The notes: generated by a model not told the origin, from the sequence alone. A stretch of 64,000 nucleotides of DNA from Coralliovum pocilloporae (GCF_030845175.1 NZ_CP132542.1:186001-250000); one strand, 5' to 3'; positions 36,317-47,014 are shown, counted from the stretch's first letter. Numbers and translations: made by a program.

Positions 36317-36613
36317 ATGATCGGCATCACAAACAGATCAATTTCTAAGGAAGAGGCCCATTCTATCTGTATTGAGGCCGTCCAGTACCTTGCCGGTCAT
36401 GCAGAAGATCTCGAGCGCTTTATAACACTCACAGGCATGATGCCTGATCAGCTCCGCGACATTGTCAATGATGATGGTGTGAAGTCCGGTGTCCTGGACT
36501 TCTTCCTTTCCGACGATTCCCTGCTTTGCGCCTTTGCTGAAACCATCGGGCGCCATCCGGAACATGTGGCCAGTGCCCGGATGGTTATCACCGGCGAGCC
36601 TTTGTCGATGTAG
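36317..36613 (+). CDS. DUF3572 family protein
   Basis: This 98-residue helical protein has the DUF3572 pattern: AHSICIEAVQYLAGHAEDLERF, LTGMMPDQLRDIV, VLDFFLSDDSLLCAFAE and HPEHVASAR. It is restricted, to my knowledge, to alphaproteobacteria and typically lies between divK and dinB, divergent from divK as here. The start at 36317 is preferred because the upstream part of the frame is not conserved. Function is unknown. Confidence 0.88.
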   Translation: MIGITNRSISKEEAHSICIEAVQYLAGHAEDLERFITLTGMMPDQLRDIVNDDGVKSGVLDFFLSDDSLLCAFAETIGRHPEHVASARMVITGEPLSM

Positions 36614-36616
36614 CCC

Positions 36617-37264
36617 ATGGACACGTTCGAACAAATCGCCGAAACAAAGCTGACCAACCGCCCTCTTCTGCTCTGTGATGTGGATGAGGTCGTGCTGGAA
36701 TTCATGGCACCTCTTGAGCGGCATATGAACCGGAAGGGCTACGAGTTCCGGTATGACAGCTATGCTCTCAACGGCAACATCCGCCATCAGCACACAGGCG
36801 CAGTACCGCCATCTGATCAGGTAAGGTCTCTTATTCACAGCTTCTTTGCCGAAGACGGTGCCAGTCAGCCAGCCGTCATTGACGCTGCAGACCAATTGGA
36901 GGCTCTGTCAGAGCATGTGGATATCATCATGCTGACCAATATGCCTGGTGTCTTCCGTGACCAGCGGATCAATTGCCTTACAAGCCAGGGCATGCCCTAC
37001 CCCGTTGTCACCAATAACGGCTCCAAGGGGCCTGCCGTCAGCGCATTCAGGGCTCGCACCAACAGGCCCATAGCCTTCATTGATGACAGCCCGACCAATC
37101 TCATCTCGGTCGGACAATCCGGTACGGATACGGCCCTCGCCCATTTCATCGCGCATCCGCGATTGTTTGACTTGGTGCCGGATGTTCCAGACGTTATGAT
37201 CAAAACCAGCAGATGGCAGATATTGGGGGACCATCTCCAGACTTGGCTTGAGACATGTGAATGA
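36617..37264 (+). CDS. HAD-like protein of unknown substrate
   Basis: This 215-residue protein has the first HAD motif in altered form (LLCDVDEVVLEF, DVDE for DxDx[TV]), motif II as IIMLTNMP, a Lys in NGSKGPAV and motif IV as AFIDDSPTN. These fit a soluble HAD phosphatase or a close relative. It sits 3 bp after DUF3572 and 15 bp before dinB, so it is co-transcribed with them. No specific function is evident. Confidence 0.8.
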   Translation: MDTFEQIAETKLTNRPLLLCDVDEVVLEFMAPLERHMNRKGYEFRYDSYALNGNIRHQHTGAVPPSDQVRSLIHSFFAEDGASQPAVIDAADQLEALSEHVDIIMLTNMPGVFRDQRINCLTSQGMPYPVVTNNGSKGPAVSAFRARTNRPIAFIDDSPTNLISVGQSGTDTALAHFIAHPRLFDLVPDVPDVMIKTSRWQILGDHLQTWLETCE

Positions 37265-37279
37265 CCCCCTCAAGGGACC

Positions 37280-38626
37280 ATGACAGACACAGACACCCTT
37301 TCCCTCTGTCGGGACTGCCTGACAGATCATGATCGTGTTGTGGCCCGTTGTCCGGGCTGCGGCAGCCCGCGTGTCTTGTCCCATCCCGAGCTTACAAAGC
37401 TGGCCATCGCACACATCGATTGCGATGCCTTCTATGCATCCATCGAAAAGCGGGACCACCCGGAACTCCGTGACAAACCGCTGATTATCGGCGGTGGACA
37501 TCGCGGGGTCGTCTCAACCGCCTGCTATCTGGCCCGTATTTCCGGCGTCCATTCAGCCATGCCCATGTTCAAGGCAAAGCGCCTTTGCCCGGAAGCAGTT
37601 GTACTGCCTCCCGACATGGAGAAATATTCCCGCGTCGGCCGGGAAATCCGGCAGATGATGAAAGAGCTCACACCTCTGGTCCAGCCTTTGTCAATTGACG
37701 AGGCTTTTCTTGATCTCACAGGCACCGAACGGCTTCACAGAGCCTACCCGGCCAAGGCCCTGCTCGGGCTGGTCAGACGCATCGACAGTGAATTGGCGCT
37801 GACCGTCTCAGTCGGGCTGAGCCACAACAAATTTCTCGCCAAGGTCGCCTCTGATCTCGAAAAACCAAAGGGTTTCTCAATCATCGGTCAGGCAGAAACC
37901 ATGGACTTCCTCGCCAGACATCCCGTTTCCATCGTCTGGGGGGTGGGCAAGGCCATGCAGAAGAAGCTGGCCCAGGATGGTATTACCATGCTGTCGCAAA
38001 TCCAGGCCATGGAACTCTCCGATCTGATGAAAGCCTATGGCTCCATGGGCGAGCGGCTCTACTATTTGTCGCGCGGGATAGACAAACGCAATGTGAATCC
38101 GGAGAGCGATGCCAAAAGCGTCTCGGCCGAAACCACCTTCAACACAGACATTGCACGATTTTCCGAGCTTGAGCCCGTCCTGCGCCGCCTGTCCGAGAAG
38201 GTGTCAGCACGGCTGAAACGGTCCGATATTGCCGGGCACACGGTTGTTCTCAAGCTGAAATCAAAGGACTTCCGCATCAGAACACGCAACAGGAAACTTC
38301 ATGATCCGACGCAGCTTGCCGACAGGATATTCCGGACAGGCCGGGACTTGCTGCAACGGGAGTGTGACGGCACAGAATATCGACTTCTTGGCATTGGTGT
38401 CAGCGATCTCGGCACGCCGGAAAATGCTGATCCGGATGATCTGGTCGATGTCAAAGCAGGGAAACGGGCTGCAGCCGAACTGGCCATGGACAGCCTCAAA
38501 ACCCGCTTCGGCAACGACCAGGTCAAGCTCGGTCTCCTGTTCAATCCAGCAAAGGCGGATAGTGAACAGGGCAGCGAGCCAGATGATGACGATTCCAGCA
38601 TGGACAAGACTGACCAATCCACCTAG
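37280..38626 (+). CDS. dinB: DNA polymerase IV (Y family)
   Basis: This 448-residue translesion polymerase has [15 protein letters not shown] and [11 protein letters not shown] as catalytic motifs, [20 protein letters not shown] and a little-finger domain. The N-terminal 30 residues carry CRDCL and CPGCGSP, a small zinc-ribbon-like extension typical of rhizobial DinB. No SOS box was seen directly upstream; it is linked to the DUF3572-HAD transcript. Confidence 0.95.
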   Translation: MTDTDTLSLCRDCLTDHDRVVARCPGCGSPRVLSHPELTKLAIAHIDCDAFYASIEKRDHPELRDKPLIIGGGHRGVVSTACYLARISGVHSAMPMFKAKRLCPEAVVLPPDMEKYSRVGREIRQMMKELTPLVQPLSIDEAFLDLTGTERLHRAYPAKALLGLVRRIDSELALTVSVGLSHNKFLAKVASDLEKPKGFSIIGQAETMDFLARHPVSIVWGVGKAMQKKLAQDGITMLSQIQAMELSDLMKAYGSMGERLYYLSRGIDKRNVNPESDAKSVSAETTFNTDIARFSELEPVLRRLSEKVSARLKRSDIAGHTVVLKLKSKDFRIRTRNRKLHDPTQLADRIFRTGRDLLQRECDGTEYRLLGIGVSDLGTPENADPDDLVDVKAGKRAAAELAMDSLKTRFGNDQVKLGLLFNPAKADSEQGSEPDDDDSSMDKTDQST

Positions 38627-38674
38627 GGTCCTGATCTGCAAAGAGTATACAGCCTATTTCCGGAGGATCAGCAG

Positions 38675-39139
38675 ATGGGTGAAATCGAACAGAACCTGAA
38701 ATCTCTCGGCGTCGAACTTCCGGCAGCCGCAGCACCGGCAGCCAACTACATTCCCTATCTGATCAGCGGCAATATGCTCTATATTTCCGGCCAGATCACC
38801 ATGGGCCCCGACGGCATCGAACACCAGGCCCGCCTGGGTGAAAATTATTCCGTCGAGCAGGGCCAGGCCGCTGCAAAACTTTGCGCCATCAACATCCTGG
38901 CCCAGGCAAAGGCAGCCCTGGGCGATCTGGAGAAGATCGGGCGTCTGGTTAAGATCACAGGATTCGTCAATTCCACACCGGATTTCGGCGATCAGCCCGC
39001 AGTGATCAACGGCGCATCTGATTTCATGGTTGCTGCTTTGGGCGAGCGCGGCCGCCACACCCGCTCTGCAGTTGGTGTTTCCAACCTGCCCTTCGGCGTC
39101 GCGACCGAAATCGAGGCAATCATCGAAATCGCCGGATAA
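38675..39139 (+). CDS. RidA family protein (long form)
   Basis: This 154-residue YjgF/RidA-type protein has ELPAAAAPAANYIPYLISGN, LYISGQI and a C-terminal SAVGVSNLPFGVATEIEAI. RidA proteins deaminate reactive enamine/imine intermediates of amino-acid metabolism, but this longer subgroup (COG0251, YjgH/TdcF side) varies. The classic catalytic Arg region reads RHTRSAVG. GGAGG precedes the ATG. Confidence 0.88.
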   Translation: MGEIEQNLKSLGVELPAAAAPAANYIPYLISGNMLYISGQITMGPDGIEHQARLGENYSVEQGQAAAKLCAINILAQAKAALGDLEKIGRLVKITGFVNSTPDFGDQPAVINGASDFMVAALGERGRHTRSAVGVSNLPFGVATEIEAIIEIAG

Positions 39140-39159
39140 GCGGATCGGAGGCGTTGCCC

Positions 39160-39930
39160 ATGCGCAGTTCCGATACACATCAGGGGCTCGACTGGCTAAC
39201 CAGTCGGCCCATCGCCCATCGTGGCTATCACAATCCGTCTGAAGGGCGGATGGAGAATGGCGTCAAAGCCATTGCGGCTGCCGTTGAGAATAATTTCTCA
39301 ATCGAACTTGACGTACAACTGACCAGCGATCGGGAAGCGCTCGTCTTTCATGATGAAACACTTGACCGCCTGACCCATGAGACAGGCCCGGTGCTGGCGC
39401 GATCATCGGCTGATATCAAGACACTCCCCTTCTGCGAGACCGATGACCGGATCGCAACGCTTGGCGAGATCCTTGATCTGGTGAACGGGCGGGTGCCTGT
39501 TATTGTTGAACTCAAGAGCCATTGGGACAAGTCAGACTTTCTCGTCCGGCGCACCATCGAGATTGCCCGGGCCTACAAGGGTCCGATTGCCATCATGTCA
39601 TTCGATCCGTTCATGGTTGCCGGCTTACGGACCCTGGCTCCCAACATTCCCCGTGGAATTGTTGCAGAACGCCGTTTTACCGAGCAGGGTCAGACTGTTA
39701 CCCCGTTTCAGGCGTTTTACCTGGGCAATCTCTGCCACTGGCTGCAGACCAGGCCCGACTTCATCAGCTACGCGATCAACGACCTGCCCGCTCCGGTTCC
39801 TTCTGCCATTCGCCGCTGGACGAGGATACCTCTGATTTGCTGGACCGTGCGAACAGCTGAGCAACGCAGAAAAGCCGCCATTGAATGTGATCAGATCACG
39901 TTTGAAGGCTTTCATCCGGACCGCGATTAA
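39160..39930 (+). CDS. Glycerophosphodiester phosphodiesterase
   Basis: This 256-residue GDPD-family TIM barrel has IAHRGYHNPSEGRMENG, ELDVQLTSDREALVFHDETLDRLT, IVELKSHW and, at the end, ICWTVRTAEQ. It should hydrolyse glycerophosphodiesters to glycerol-3-phosphate. It has no signal peptide, so it acts in the cytoplasm. GGAGG at 39147 selects the ATG at 39160 over the TTG at 39154. It follows ridA by 20 bp. Confidence 0.9.
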   Translation: MRSSDTHQGLDWLTSRPIAHRGYHNPSEGRMENGVKAIAAAVENNFSIELDVQLTSDREALVFHDETLDRLTHETGPVLARSSADIKTLPFCETDDRIATLGEILDLVNGRVPVIVELKSHWDKSDFLVRRTIEIARAYKGPIAIMSFDPFMVAGLRTLAPNIPRGIVAERRFTEQGQTVTPFQAFYLGNLCHWLQTRPDFISYAINDLPAPVPSAIRRWTRIPLICWTVRTAEQRRKAAIECDQITFEGFHPDRD

Positions 39931-39997
39931 GTCTGTAGAAGCCTTGTACACACCCAAATTCAGCCTACCTTGAAGGGGCACAGTGGAAAGGGTGACA

Positions 39998-41161
39998 ATG
40001 AATCAGGACAGCCAACTGATCGCACGCGCCTGCAGCAGTTTCGGGGATATTGATCAGCAAGCCTGGGATGCCTGCGCATGTGCGGATGGCTATAATCCGT
40101 TCATCACCTATAACTTCCTGTCATCTCTGGAAGATTCCGGATCAGCTACCCTTGATACCGGCTGGCTTGGCCAGCATATGCTGTTCGAACAGGATGGCAC
40201 ACTGGTTGGTGCTATTCCCTGTTATCTGAAGAATCATTCCTATGGCGAGTATGTCTTTGATCATGGCTGGGCCGACGCTCTTGAGCGGGCTGGCGGGGAT
40301 TATTATCCAAAGCTCCAGGTCTCGGTTCCCTTCACTCCGGCTACCGGCAGGCGATTGCTCACCTCAAAAACTGCTGACCGCGCAAAACTCCTGCCGCTGA
40401 TGAGCGCGACCCTGGGCGAATTGTGCAGTCAGACGCGTGCATCATCCGTTCACATCACCTTTCTTGCAGATGATGAATGGCTGACCACTGGCGAAACTGG
40501 CTACCTCAAGCGGATTGACCAGCAGTTTCACTGGCAGAATGACAGCTATCACACATTTGATGATTTCCTTTCCGCTCTCTCCTCCCGAAAACGCAAGGCT
40601 ATCCGCAAGGAGCGGCGTACGGCTCTGGAAAACGGTATAAGTGTTGAACTCCTGACCGGAACCGAACTGAAAGAAGAGCATTGGGATGCCTTTTTCGGTT
40701 TCTACATCGACACGGGAAGCCGAAAATGGGGCAGCCCCTATCTGACCCGTACATTCTTCTCCCTCATCGGAGAACGAATGGCTGACGACATTCTTCTCAT
40801 CATGGCAAAACGCGACGGGCGATACATCGCAGGCGCTCTGAATTTCATCGGATCAGAAACCCTGTTTGGCCGCAACTGGGGATGCATTGAAGATCATCCC
40901 TGCCTGCATTTCGAACTCTGCTACTATCAGGCCATCGAATGGGCCATCGCCAACAGACGCACCTTTGTAGAGGCTGGCGCGCAAGGTGCGCACAAGCTGG
41001 CTCGGGGCTACCAGCCTGTCCAGACCCGATCGGCCCACTGGATCGCCAATCCGAGCCTTAGACGGGCTGTGGACGACTATCTCGACAGAGAACGCTTCCA
41101 TGTGGAGCAGGAACAAAAAATTCTGGCGCGCCACACCCCTTTCAGAAAAGATACAATCTGA
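39998..41161 (+). CDS. GNAT/FemAB-like acyltransferase, DUF482 (COG3146)
   Basis: This 387-residue protein has two GNAT-like halves. It has FLSSLEDSGSA near the N-terminus, RKRKAIRKERR and the C-terminal FVEAGAQGAHKLARGYQPVQTRSAHWI that marks COG3146. This group is often labelled peptidoglycan biosynthesis by analogy with FemAB; this has not been shown to my knowledge. AAAGGG before the ATG at 39998 fixes the start. It lies between GDPD and HIT genes on one strand. Confidence 0.88.
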   Translation: MNQDSQLIARACSSFGDIDQQAWDACACADGYNPFITYNFLSSLEDSGSATLDTGWLGQHMLFEQDGTLVGAIPCYLKNHSYGEYVFDHGWADALERAGGDYYPKLQVSVPFTPATGRRLLTSKTADRAKLLPLMSATLGELCSQTRASSVHITFLADDEWLTTGETGYLKRIDQQFHWQNDSYHTFDDFLSALSSRKRKAIRKERRTALENGISVELLTGTELKEEHWDAFFGFYIDTGSRKWGSPYLTRTFFSLIGERMADDILLIMAKRDGRYIAGALNFIGSETLFGRNWGCIEDHPCLHFELCYYQAIEWAIANRRTFVEAGAQGAHKLARGYQPVQTRSAHWIANPSLRRAVDDYLDRERFHVEQEQKILARHTPFRKDTI

Positions 41162-41187
41162 CGATCACACCACTGCAGGAAACAGCA

Positions 41188-41607
41188 ATGACCGCTTATG
41201 ACACTGACAATATCTTCGCCAAGATCCTTCGCGGCGAGATGCCCTGCCACAAGGTCTATGAGGACGAGCACACTTTTGTTTTTATGGACATCATGCCGCG
41301 AGGCGATGGTCATGCTCTTGTCATCCCGAAAAATCCGGCCCGCAACATTCTGGATGTGGATGATCAGGACCTAGTTCATGTGATGGCAACAGCCCGCAAG
41401 ATTGCCCAGGCGCAGATCAAGGCCTTTGGCGCGGATGGCATCACCATCAATCAGTTCAACGAAAGTGCTGGCGGTCAGGTCGTTTTCCATCTGCATGTAC
41501 ATGTCATCCCGCGCTTTGACGGCATTGCACTCAAACCGCATACAGGTCAGATGGAAGATCAGGATATTCTTGCCGCCAATGCCGAGAAGCTTCGGTCTGC
41601 TTTATAG
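41188..41607 (+). CDS. HIT family hydrolase
   Basis: This 139-residue histidine-triad protein has NIFAKILRGEMPCHKVYEDE, GHALVIPKNPARNI and the triad HLHVHVIPRF. It is likely a purine nucleoside phosphoramidase (HinT-like). AGGAAA lies before the ATG. A hairpin terminator follows. Confidence 0.93.
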   Translation: MTAYDTDNIFAKILRGEMPCHKVYEDEHTFVFMDIMPRGDGHALVIPKNPARNILDVDDQDLVHVMATARKIAQAQIKAFGADGITINQFNESAGGQVVFHLHVHVIPRFDGIALKPHTGQMEDQDILAANAEKLRSAL

Positions 41608-41620
41608 AGCATTATATATT

Positions 41621-41670
41621 CGGAAACTCTCCGTAGTAGGAGCCAACCAGTTTCCGATTGTTTCCTTTTT
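41621..41670 (+). terminator. Hairpin terminator after the HIT gene
   Basis: CGGAAACT (41621-41628) pairs with AGTTTCCG (41649-41656) with an inner CTCC/GGAG stem, followed by ATTGTTTCCTTTTT. It overlaps the stop codon of the convergent PAP2 gene. Confidence 0.75.
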
Positions 41671-42625
41671 AAAGAGCATCGAGTGGCTCTGAGGGCTTCG
41701 GCTCCAGCCAGCCACTCTTGCGTGCTGGGCTACTTTCTGAAAACCCGAAATACCGACGCAGGTTGGTGACAAGATAGAAGCTGAGCACAGCAACAAGTCC
41801 ACCAGCGAGGCCATCTACCAGATGATGACCACCGTCGATCGGCGTTGAAAGGACAACACAGAGATTGACAGTCAGAATTGGCCAGAAAACCCACCAAAAC
41901 CCCCGGAATGCAATAGTCGTCACAAATGCCAACGCCACATGGTAGGATGGGAAAGCGATCAGTCCTTTGCCATTCTCCAGAGATAGAGCAGTAGTTACGC
42001 CACTCCTGAGATCAAAGAAAGCCTGCTTGTAAGCCAGGTCGACAAGTGGTTGATTTTGAAGGTAGAATGAACCATCCGGCTTAAAAGTTGCCAGAGCACC
42101 TGCAGCAGGCAGAATCCCAGAAATAAATATCGCAATCAACGCGGAAAGAATGACCATCATGACCATTTCTCGGGTGCGATCCACCTGCCCGAGAAGTGGC
42201 AGAAGAATGGCGGCCAACGCAACTTGCGGCAGTGTGGTAACATAGACCGCTGTTGACGCGAAGCCAAGCCAGGGATGACTGTTCACAAAAGCAATATAGG
42301 ACGTCCAGTCAAAGCCAAGCGTTTGGTCTACAGCAACAAGATGATGATCGATCAGTGGCAAATTCAGGCTTGTTACCAGATAACTCAGGATGGCTGCGAC
42401 CCCGGTAAAGGCCAGCAAAAACCCTGTATTGATGATCATCACCGCATAGACGGGAATTCGGCGGATAGTTGAGTAAACCCAAGCGACAGCGCCCAAAAGC
42501 ATCAGAATACCAGTCAATGGCATCGCGCTGCGGATATCAAATGTAAAGTCCGTCATTGCAATCCAGACAATATCGATTGCAAGAAGGCTCAAAATGGTGG
42601 CAGCCATAAATCGATTTTCAGTCAT
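41669..42625 (-). CDS. PAP2-family membrane phosphatase
   Basis: This 318-residue protein has about eight hydrophobic segments. The PAP2 catalytic pieces FPSYHVALAF (motif C2) and TPIDGGHHLVDGLAGG (motif C3) are present near the C-terminus. It belongs to the membrane phosphatase or inositolphosphoryl-transferase-like branch (PAP2_3). It probably dephosphorylates a lipid phosphate or polyprenyl pyrophosphate on the outer face of the inner membrane. Confidence 0.85.
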   Translation of the reverse strand: MTENRFMAATILSLLAIDIVWIAMTDFTFDIRSAMPLTGILMLLGAVAWVYSTIRRIPVYAVMIINTGFLLAFTGVAAILSYLVTSLNLPLIDHHLVAVDQTLGFDWTSYIAFVNSHPWLGFASTAVYVTTLPQVALAAILLPLLGQVDRTREMVMMVILSALIAIFISGILPAAGALATFKPDGSFYLQNQPLVDLAYKQAFFDLRSGVTTALSLENGKGLIAFPSYHVALAFVTTIAFRGFWWVFWPILTVNLCVVLSTPIDGGHHLVDGLAGGLVAVLSFYLVTNLRRYFGFSESSPARKSGWLEPKPSEPLDAL

Positions 42626-42720
42626 GAGCAGCGCCTACTATCTACCAAACACACCCCATTTGTGAGGTTTCACTCCAACCTATCCTCATAAGGTTGAAGT
42701 CCCATTAAGCAGATGGAAGG

Positions 42721-43050
42721 TCAAAGACCGATCCCGATCAGCAGAACCGTTTCTGCCAGGATCACGCCCGCAAGAACACTGCGTCGGATCAAGAGAAAGC
42801 CCGCGAATCCAACACCAACAGCAAGGATACGCAGCCACATCTCGGTCTCTGCCAAAGCTCCGTTCGGAAACAGGATAAGCCGGGCAATCACCCCGGCAAT
42901 CAAAGCGCCAGCAACAGCTCTGACCCATTCAAGGATTTCACTGTCCTCCCGCACCCGTCCGGCAACGATGACGCCAAGCCAGCGCCAGACATCGCTCACC
43001 AGAGCTCCTGCAACGAGAATATACAGATAAGGCTGGTCGAAGGGTGTCAC
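42721..43050 (-). CDS. AzlD-like branched-chain amino acid export subunit
   Basis: This 109-residue protein with about four membrane helices matches the small AzlD (YgaH-like) partner. The start is the GTG at 43050: GGAGGG lies 9 nt upstream, and the GTGA overlaps the azlC stop by 4 bp. The frame is open to 43113 within azlC. It should form an exporter with AzlC. Confidence 0.85.
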   Translation of the reverse strand: MTPFDQPYLYILVAGALVSDVWRWLGVIVAGRVREDSEILEWVRAVAGALIAGVIARLILFPNGALAETEMWLRILAVGVGFAGFLLIRRSVLAGVILAETVLLIGIGL

Positions 43051-43784
43051 GGCGATGCCCTCCGGAATCGACCGATCAGATAGGCTGCCGTGCCGCCCAC
43101 GAGCCCGGTCCACAAGAGATCAAGTCCTGGAATCCAAAGGAAAAATACCGGCCCCAGCACCAATCCAAAGGCAAGAGCCAGCTTATCCGCAAATGCCTTA
43201 GCTGCAGCCGTGAGTGAGGTCAGGAAATAGACCGGCGTCAGGAAGAACAGAGCTGCAGAAACAACGGGTGGCAAACGCTCCAGCAGCAGATAGGACAGTA
43301 CAATACAGAGCATCGACCCGCTCATGATCGCACAACCAAACCCCATCAGAAAGGGCAGCCGTCCCTGTCTGGGCACCTCAGGCGCGCGCGCCATCGCGAA
43401 AACCCAGGCTGTTATCGCAATGAAGTGGGACAACAAGAAGAGCTGCCAGCGCGGGGTCGTATCGGTCCGGACAAGCGGCAGAAGGGACACAATCATCGGC
43501 AAAAGCCGGACAGAGCTGAGTGTCACGGCAAAGGCTGTGGCCCAGAGGGATGCATCAGCCGCCATGGAACCCACGAGCACGACCTGAGCCGGAAGGGCCC
43601 AGACCGTTGCTGTCATCACCAGAGCCTGCTCCAGAGAAAAGCCGCTTTCACGGGCCAGCGAGGCAAATCCGGCAAAAGCGGTGATCAGAATGATGGCCGG
43701 AACGGAAATGATGTTGGACAGGCCGAGCAGAAACCAGCGACTGCCTGTCACCGGCTCATCCGCATCGCCCGCCTGCCCCGTCAT
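43047..43784 (-). CDS. AzlC-like branched-chain amino acid export subunit
   Basis: This 245-residue membrane protein has AzlC (YgaZ-like) features: GFASLARESGFSLEQALVMTATVWALPAQVV, RLLPMIVSLLP and LTPVYFLTSL. It exports branched-chain amino acids with AzlD in E. coli and Bacillus. Its stop overlaps the azlD start. Confidence 0.9.
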   Translation of the reverse strand: MTGQAGDADEPVTGSRWFLLGLSNIISVPAIILITAFAGFASLARESGFSLEQALVMTATVWALPAQVVLVGSMAADASLWATAFAVTLSSVRLLPMIVSLLPLVRTDTTPRWQLFLLSHFIAITAWVFAMARAPEVPRQGRLPFLMGFGCAIMSGSMLCIVLSYLLLERLPPVVSAALFFLTPVYFLTSLTAAAKAFADKLALAFGLVLGPVFFLWIPGLDLLWTGLVGGTAAYLIGRFRRASP

Positions 43785-43813
43785 CTATGTTCACCTCAGG
43801 TCAGTGTTCGAGA

Positions 43814-46237
43814 TCAGTCCTGAGGCAAAGGTACCTTGGGAACGGAACCGGCAGAGCCGCCACCCCGCCCCTTCGGCTTCCTCCTGGTGCTGCGAGCCGT
43901 TGTTGACGTCGATTTGGCTTTCTTTCGCGGCTTGGCGGGTTTACGCACCGGCCGATCTTCTATGGCTTCAAGTCCGAGAATGGACTGTCCATCATCGCCC
44001 ACCGTCACATATACCTTGACCGATCCGCCCTTCTGCAGGGTACCGAACAGAATATCTTCGGCCAGAGGCTTCTTGATATACTCCTGGATGACCCGTCCCA
44101 GAGGACGCGCGCCCATCTGCTCGTCATAGCCCTTGTCAGCCAGCCATTCTGTTGCTTCCGGCGTCAAGTCGAAGGTTACGTTACGATCCGCCAGCTGCGC
44201 CTCAAGCTGCATCACGAACTTTTCGACCACACGGAACACCACATCCTTTGGCAGGTTCGAGAACGCAATCGTCGCATCAAGCCTGTTGCGGAATTCCGGC
44301 GTGAACAGCTTGTTGATCGCCTCTGAATCATCACCATCCCGCTTGGATTTGGCAAAACCCATCACCGGTTTGGCCAGATCAGCAGCTCCGGCATTGGTGG
44401 TCATGATCAGAACCACATTACGGAAATCAATCTGCTTGCCGTTATGATCCGTCAGCTTGCCGTGATCCATTACCTGCAGAAGAATATTGAACAGATCCGG
44501 ATGCGCCTTTTCAATTTCATCAAGCAGGAGAACACAATGCGGGTTCTGGTCAACGCCGTCGGTCAGCAGCCCGCCCTGATCAAATCCCACATAGCCCGGA
44601 GGAGCACCAATCAGGCGGGAAACCGTATGCCGCTCCATATATTCAGACATATCGAACCGCAGAAGTTCAACACCCAGCTGGTCTGCAAGCTGCTTGGCGA
44701 CTTCGGTCTTTCCGACACCCGTCGGGCCTGAGAACAGGTAATTTCCGATTGGTTTTTCAGGCTCCCGCAAACCGGCCCTCGCCAGCTTGATGGCTGAGGC
44801 CAATTGTTCAATCGCCTTGTCCTGCCCGAAGACAACCCGTTTGAGATTCTCCTCAAGATTCTTCAGCGTTGTCGCATCATCCTTTGAGACACTCTTTGGC
44901 GGAATCCGCGCCATGGTGGCAATTGTTGTCTCGATTTCCTTGACGCCAATGGTCTTCTTGCGCTTGCTCTCCGGCAGCAGCATCTGCGAGGCGCCCGTCT
45001 CATCGATCACATCAATTGCCTTGTCCGGCAGTTTCCTGTCATTGATATAGCGCGCAGACAATTCCACCGCCGATTTGATCGCATCATTGGTGAACCGGAC
45101 ATTGTGATAGTCTTCGAAATAGGGCTTGAGCCCCTTGAGAATGGCAATTGCGTCCGGCAGGGTTGGTTCTTTCACATCAATCTTCTGGAACCGGCGCACC
45201 AGCGCGCGGTCCTTCTCGAAGAACTGCCGATATTCCTTATAGGTCGTGGAACCGACACAGCGAATAGACCCGGAAGCCAGAGCAGGCTTCAACAGGTTGG
45301 ACGCATCCATTGCCCCACCCGATGTGGCCCCTGCCCCGATGACTGTGTGGATTTCATCAATGAACATGATGGCACCAGGATAATTCTCGATCTCCTTGAC
45401 CACCTGCTTCAGACGTTCTTCGAAATCACCCCGATATCGGGTTCCAGCCAGAAGAGCGCCCATGTCGAGCGCAAAAATCGTCGAGGCCTGAAGAACCTCG
45501 GGCACATCCTTATTAATGATCCTGAGAGCCAGGCCTTCCGCAATCGCAGTTTTGCCCACGCCCGGATCACCAACAAAGAGCGGATTGTTCTTCTGACGGC
45601 GGCAAAGCACCTGAATGGTACGGTTGATTTCCTCACCCCGCCCGATCAGCGGATCGATTTTCCCGATCCGGGCTTTCTCATTCAGATTGACGCAATAGGC
45701 CTCAAGGGCATCGGCTTTCTTGTCCGGGCTCTCTTCATCAAGGTCAGCATCAAGATCGTCATCAACGCCGCTGACAGGACGCTCTTCCGAATGGCCCGCA
45801 CGCTTGGCAATGCCATGCGAGATATAATTCACCGCATCATAGCGGGTCATATCCTGCTCCTGCAGGAAATAGGCCGCATGGCTTTCCCGCTCGACAAAGA
45901 TGGCAACCAGAACATTCGCACCAGTCACCTCTTCCCGACCCGATGACTGCACATGGATCACGGCCCGCTGGATAACCCGCTGGAATCCAGCTGTCGGCTT
46001 TGTGTCATCTGTCTCGGCGCTCACAAGATTGACAAGTTCGGTATCGATATATTCGACCAGGCTGCCTCTCAGGACGTCGAGATCCACATTGCACGCCCGC
46101 ATCACTGCCGCTGCATCAGGATCATCAATTAGGGCCAGCAACAGATGTTCAAGCGTTGCAAATTCCTGATCACGCTCATTGGCATAGGCCAGAGCTTGAT
46201 GGAGAGCATGTTCCAGGCTTTGGGAAAAGGATGGCAC
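43814..46237 (-). CDS. clpA: ATP-dependent Clp protease ATP-binding subunit ClpA
   Basis: ClpA (807 residues) has an N-domain pair for ClpS binding, two AAA+ modules with Walker [14 protein letters not shown] and [13 protein letters not shown], and the ClpP-binding region. The last 50 residues form a Lys/Arg/Ser-rich tail ([12 protein letters not shown]...) that E. coli ClpA (758 residues) lacks. It follows clpS by 9 bp and takes N-degron substrates from it. Confidence 0.96.
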   Translation of the reverse strand: MPSFSQSLEHALHQALAYANERDQEFATLEHLLLALIDDPDAAAVMRACNVDLDVLRGSLVEYIDTELVNLVSAETDDTKPTAGFQRVIQRAVIHVQSSGREEVTGANVLVAIFVERESHAAYFLQEQDMTRYDAVNYISHGIAKRAGHSEERPVSGVDDDLDADLDEESPDKKADALEAYCVNLNEKARIGKIDPLIGRGEEINRTIQVLCRRQKNNPLFVGDPGVGKTAIAEGLALRIINKDVPEVLQASTIFALDMGALLAGTRYRGDFEERLKQVVKEIENYPGAIMFIDEIHTVIGAGATSGGAMDASNLLKPALASGSIRCVGSTTYKEYRQFFEKDRALVRRFQKIDVKEPTLPDAIAILKGLKPYFEDYHNVRFTNDAIKSAVELSARYINDRKLPDKAIDVIDETGASQMLLPESKRKKTIGVKEIETTIATMARIPPKSVSKDDATTLKNLEENLKRVVFGQDKAIEQLASAIKLARAGLREPEKPIGNYLFSGPTGVGKTEVAKQLADQLGVELLRFDMSEYMERHTVSRLIGAPPGYVGFDQGGLLTDGVDQNPHCVLLLDEIEKAHPDLFNILLQVMDHGKLTDHNGKQIDFRNVVLIMTTNAGAADLAKPVMGFAKSKRDGDDSEAINKLFTPEFRNRLDATIAFSNLPKDVVFRVVEKFVMQLEAQLADRNVTFDLTPEATEWLADKGYDEQMGARPLGRVIQEYIKKPLAEDILFGTLQKGGSVKVYVTVGDDGQSILGLEAIEDRPVRKPAKPRKKAKSTSTTARSTRRKPKGRGGGSAGSVPKVPLPQD

Positions 46238-46246
46238 AGGCGTTCC

Positions 46247-46597
46247 TCACTTCTTTTCCATGACACATTGTAGCGGATGCTGATGCTTGCGCGCAAAATC
46301 CATTACCTGCGTCACTTTGGTTTCGGCGATTTCATAGGTGAAAACGCCGCATTCGCCGACACCATGATGGTGCACATGCAACATAATTTCAGTGGCTTCT
46401 TCCATCCGTTTGTTGAAGAAGCGCTCCAGAACATGAACGACAAACTCCATAGGCGTGTAATCGTCGTTCAGCAGCAGAACCCGGTACAGACTGGGTTTCT
46501 TCGTCTTCGGCCTGGTTTTCAGAACCACACCGGTTCCGCCGTCATCATCTCGCCCGGACTGGCCAGCCATCATCCGTAAAGAGAAGTCGTCTTTCAT
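46247..46597 (-). CDS. clpS: Clp protease adaptor ClpS
   Basis: ClpS (116 residues) brings N-end-rule substrates to ClpA. It has [35 protein letters not shown] and [10 protein letters not shown], with the hydrophobic N-degron pocket residues in place. The first 25 residues are a flexible extension. It is the first gene of the clpS-clpA operon. Confidence 0.96.
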   Translation of the reverse strand: MKDDFSLRMMAGQSGRDDDGGTGVVLKTRPKTKKPSLYRVLLLNDDYTPMEFVVHVLERFFNKRMEEATEIMLHVHHHGVGECGVFTYEIAETKVTQVMDFARKHQHPLQCVMEKK

Positions 46598-46949
46598 GTT
46601 CCAAATCCAACCAGAGGACCGTTTCGCAATTCCCGGACCGCAAACGGATCATCCGTATTCGTCCATGCCCGCGTTCAGCATATCCGAAACGCTCAGGCAA
46701 CCGCCACAGATACAAACTGCGACCATAGCCATATGTAGATCATTCTGACCTGATTTTAAGGGGATGTCGATGTATTGGGAGAGAGGATCTGACCTGCGTG
46801 GCAGTTTTCCGTGGGAAACTGACGAGGAATATGGTTCAGGTGAGAAAGTCAGATCAAACCGGCCTGTCTGGACAGGCATCCCGAAGCCGGATCGGGGCAT
46901 CTCGTCACCCGATTCTCACCATCTGAGCGCAGTGTTATATACCCGCACA
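46598..46949. other. Intergenic region upstream of clpS
   Basis: No gene is supported here; short open frames on both strands have no family features. It should hold the clpS promoter. Confidence 0.5.
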
Positions 46950-46984
46950 AAAAGAAAGAGGCCCGGTCAAAACCGAGCCTCATT
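46950..46984 (-). terminator. Terminator of the phasin gene
   Basis: A 10-bp stem with one mismatch (46959-46968 with 46973-46982; GAGGC arm) with loop CAAA is followed on the minus strand by TTTCTTTTTGTG. Confidence 0.85.
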
Positions 46985-47014
46985 CTGCAGTCTGCAAAGT
47001 CGGGAGGAGGAGGA

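Noticed and set aside
45104-45946. Open frame of 280 codons opposite clpA
   Set aside because: It is antisense to a conserved AAA+ gene and lacks a family signature.
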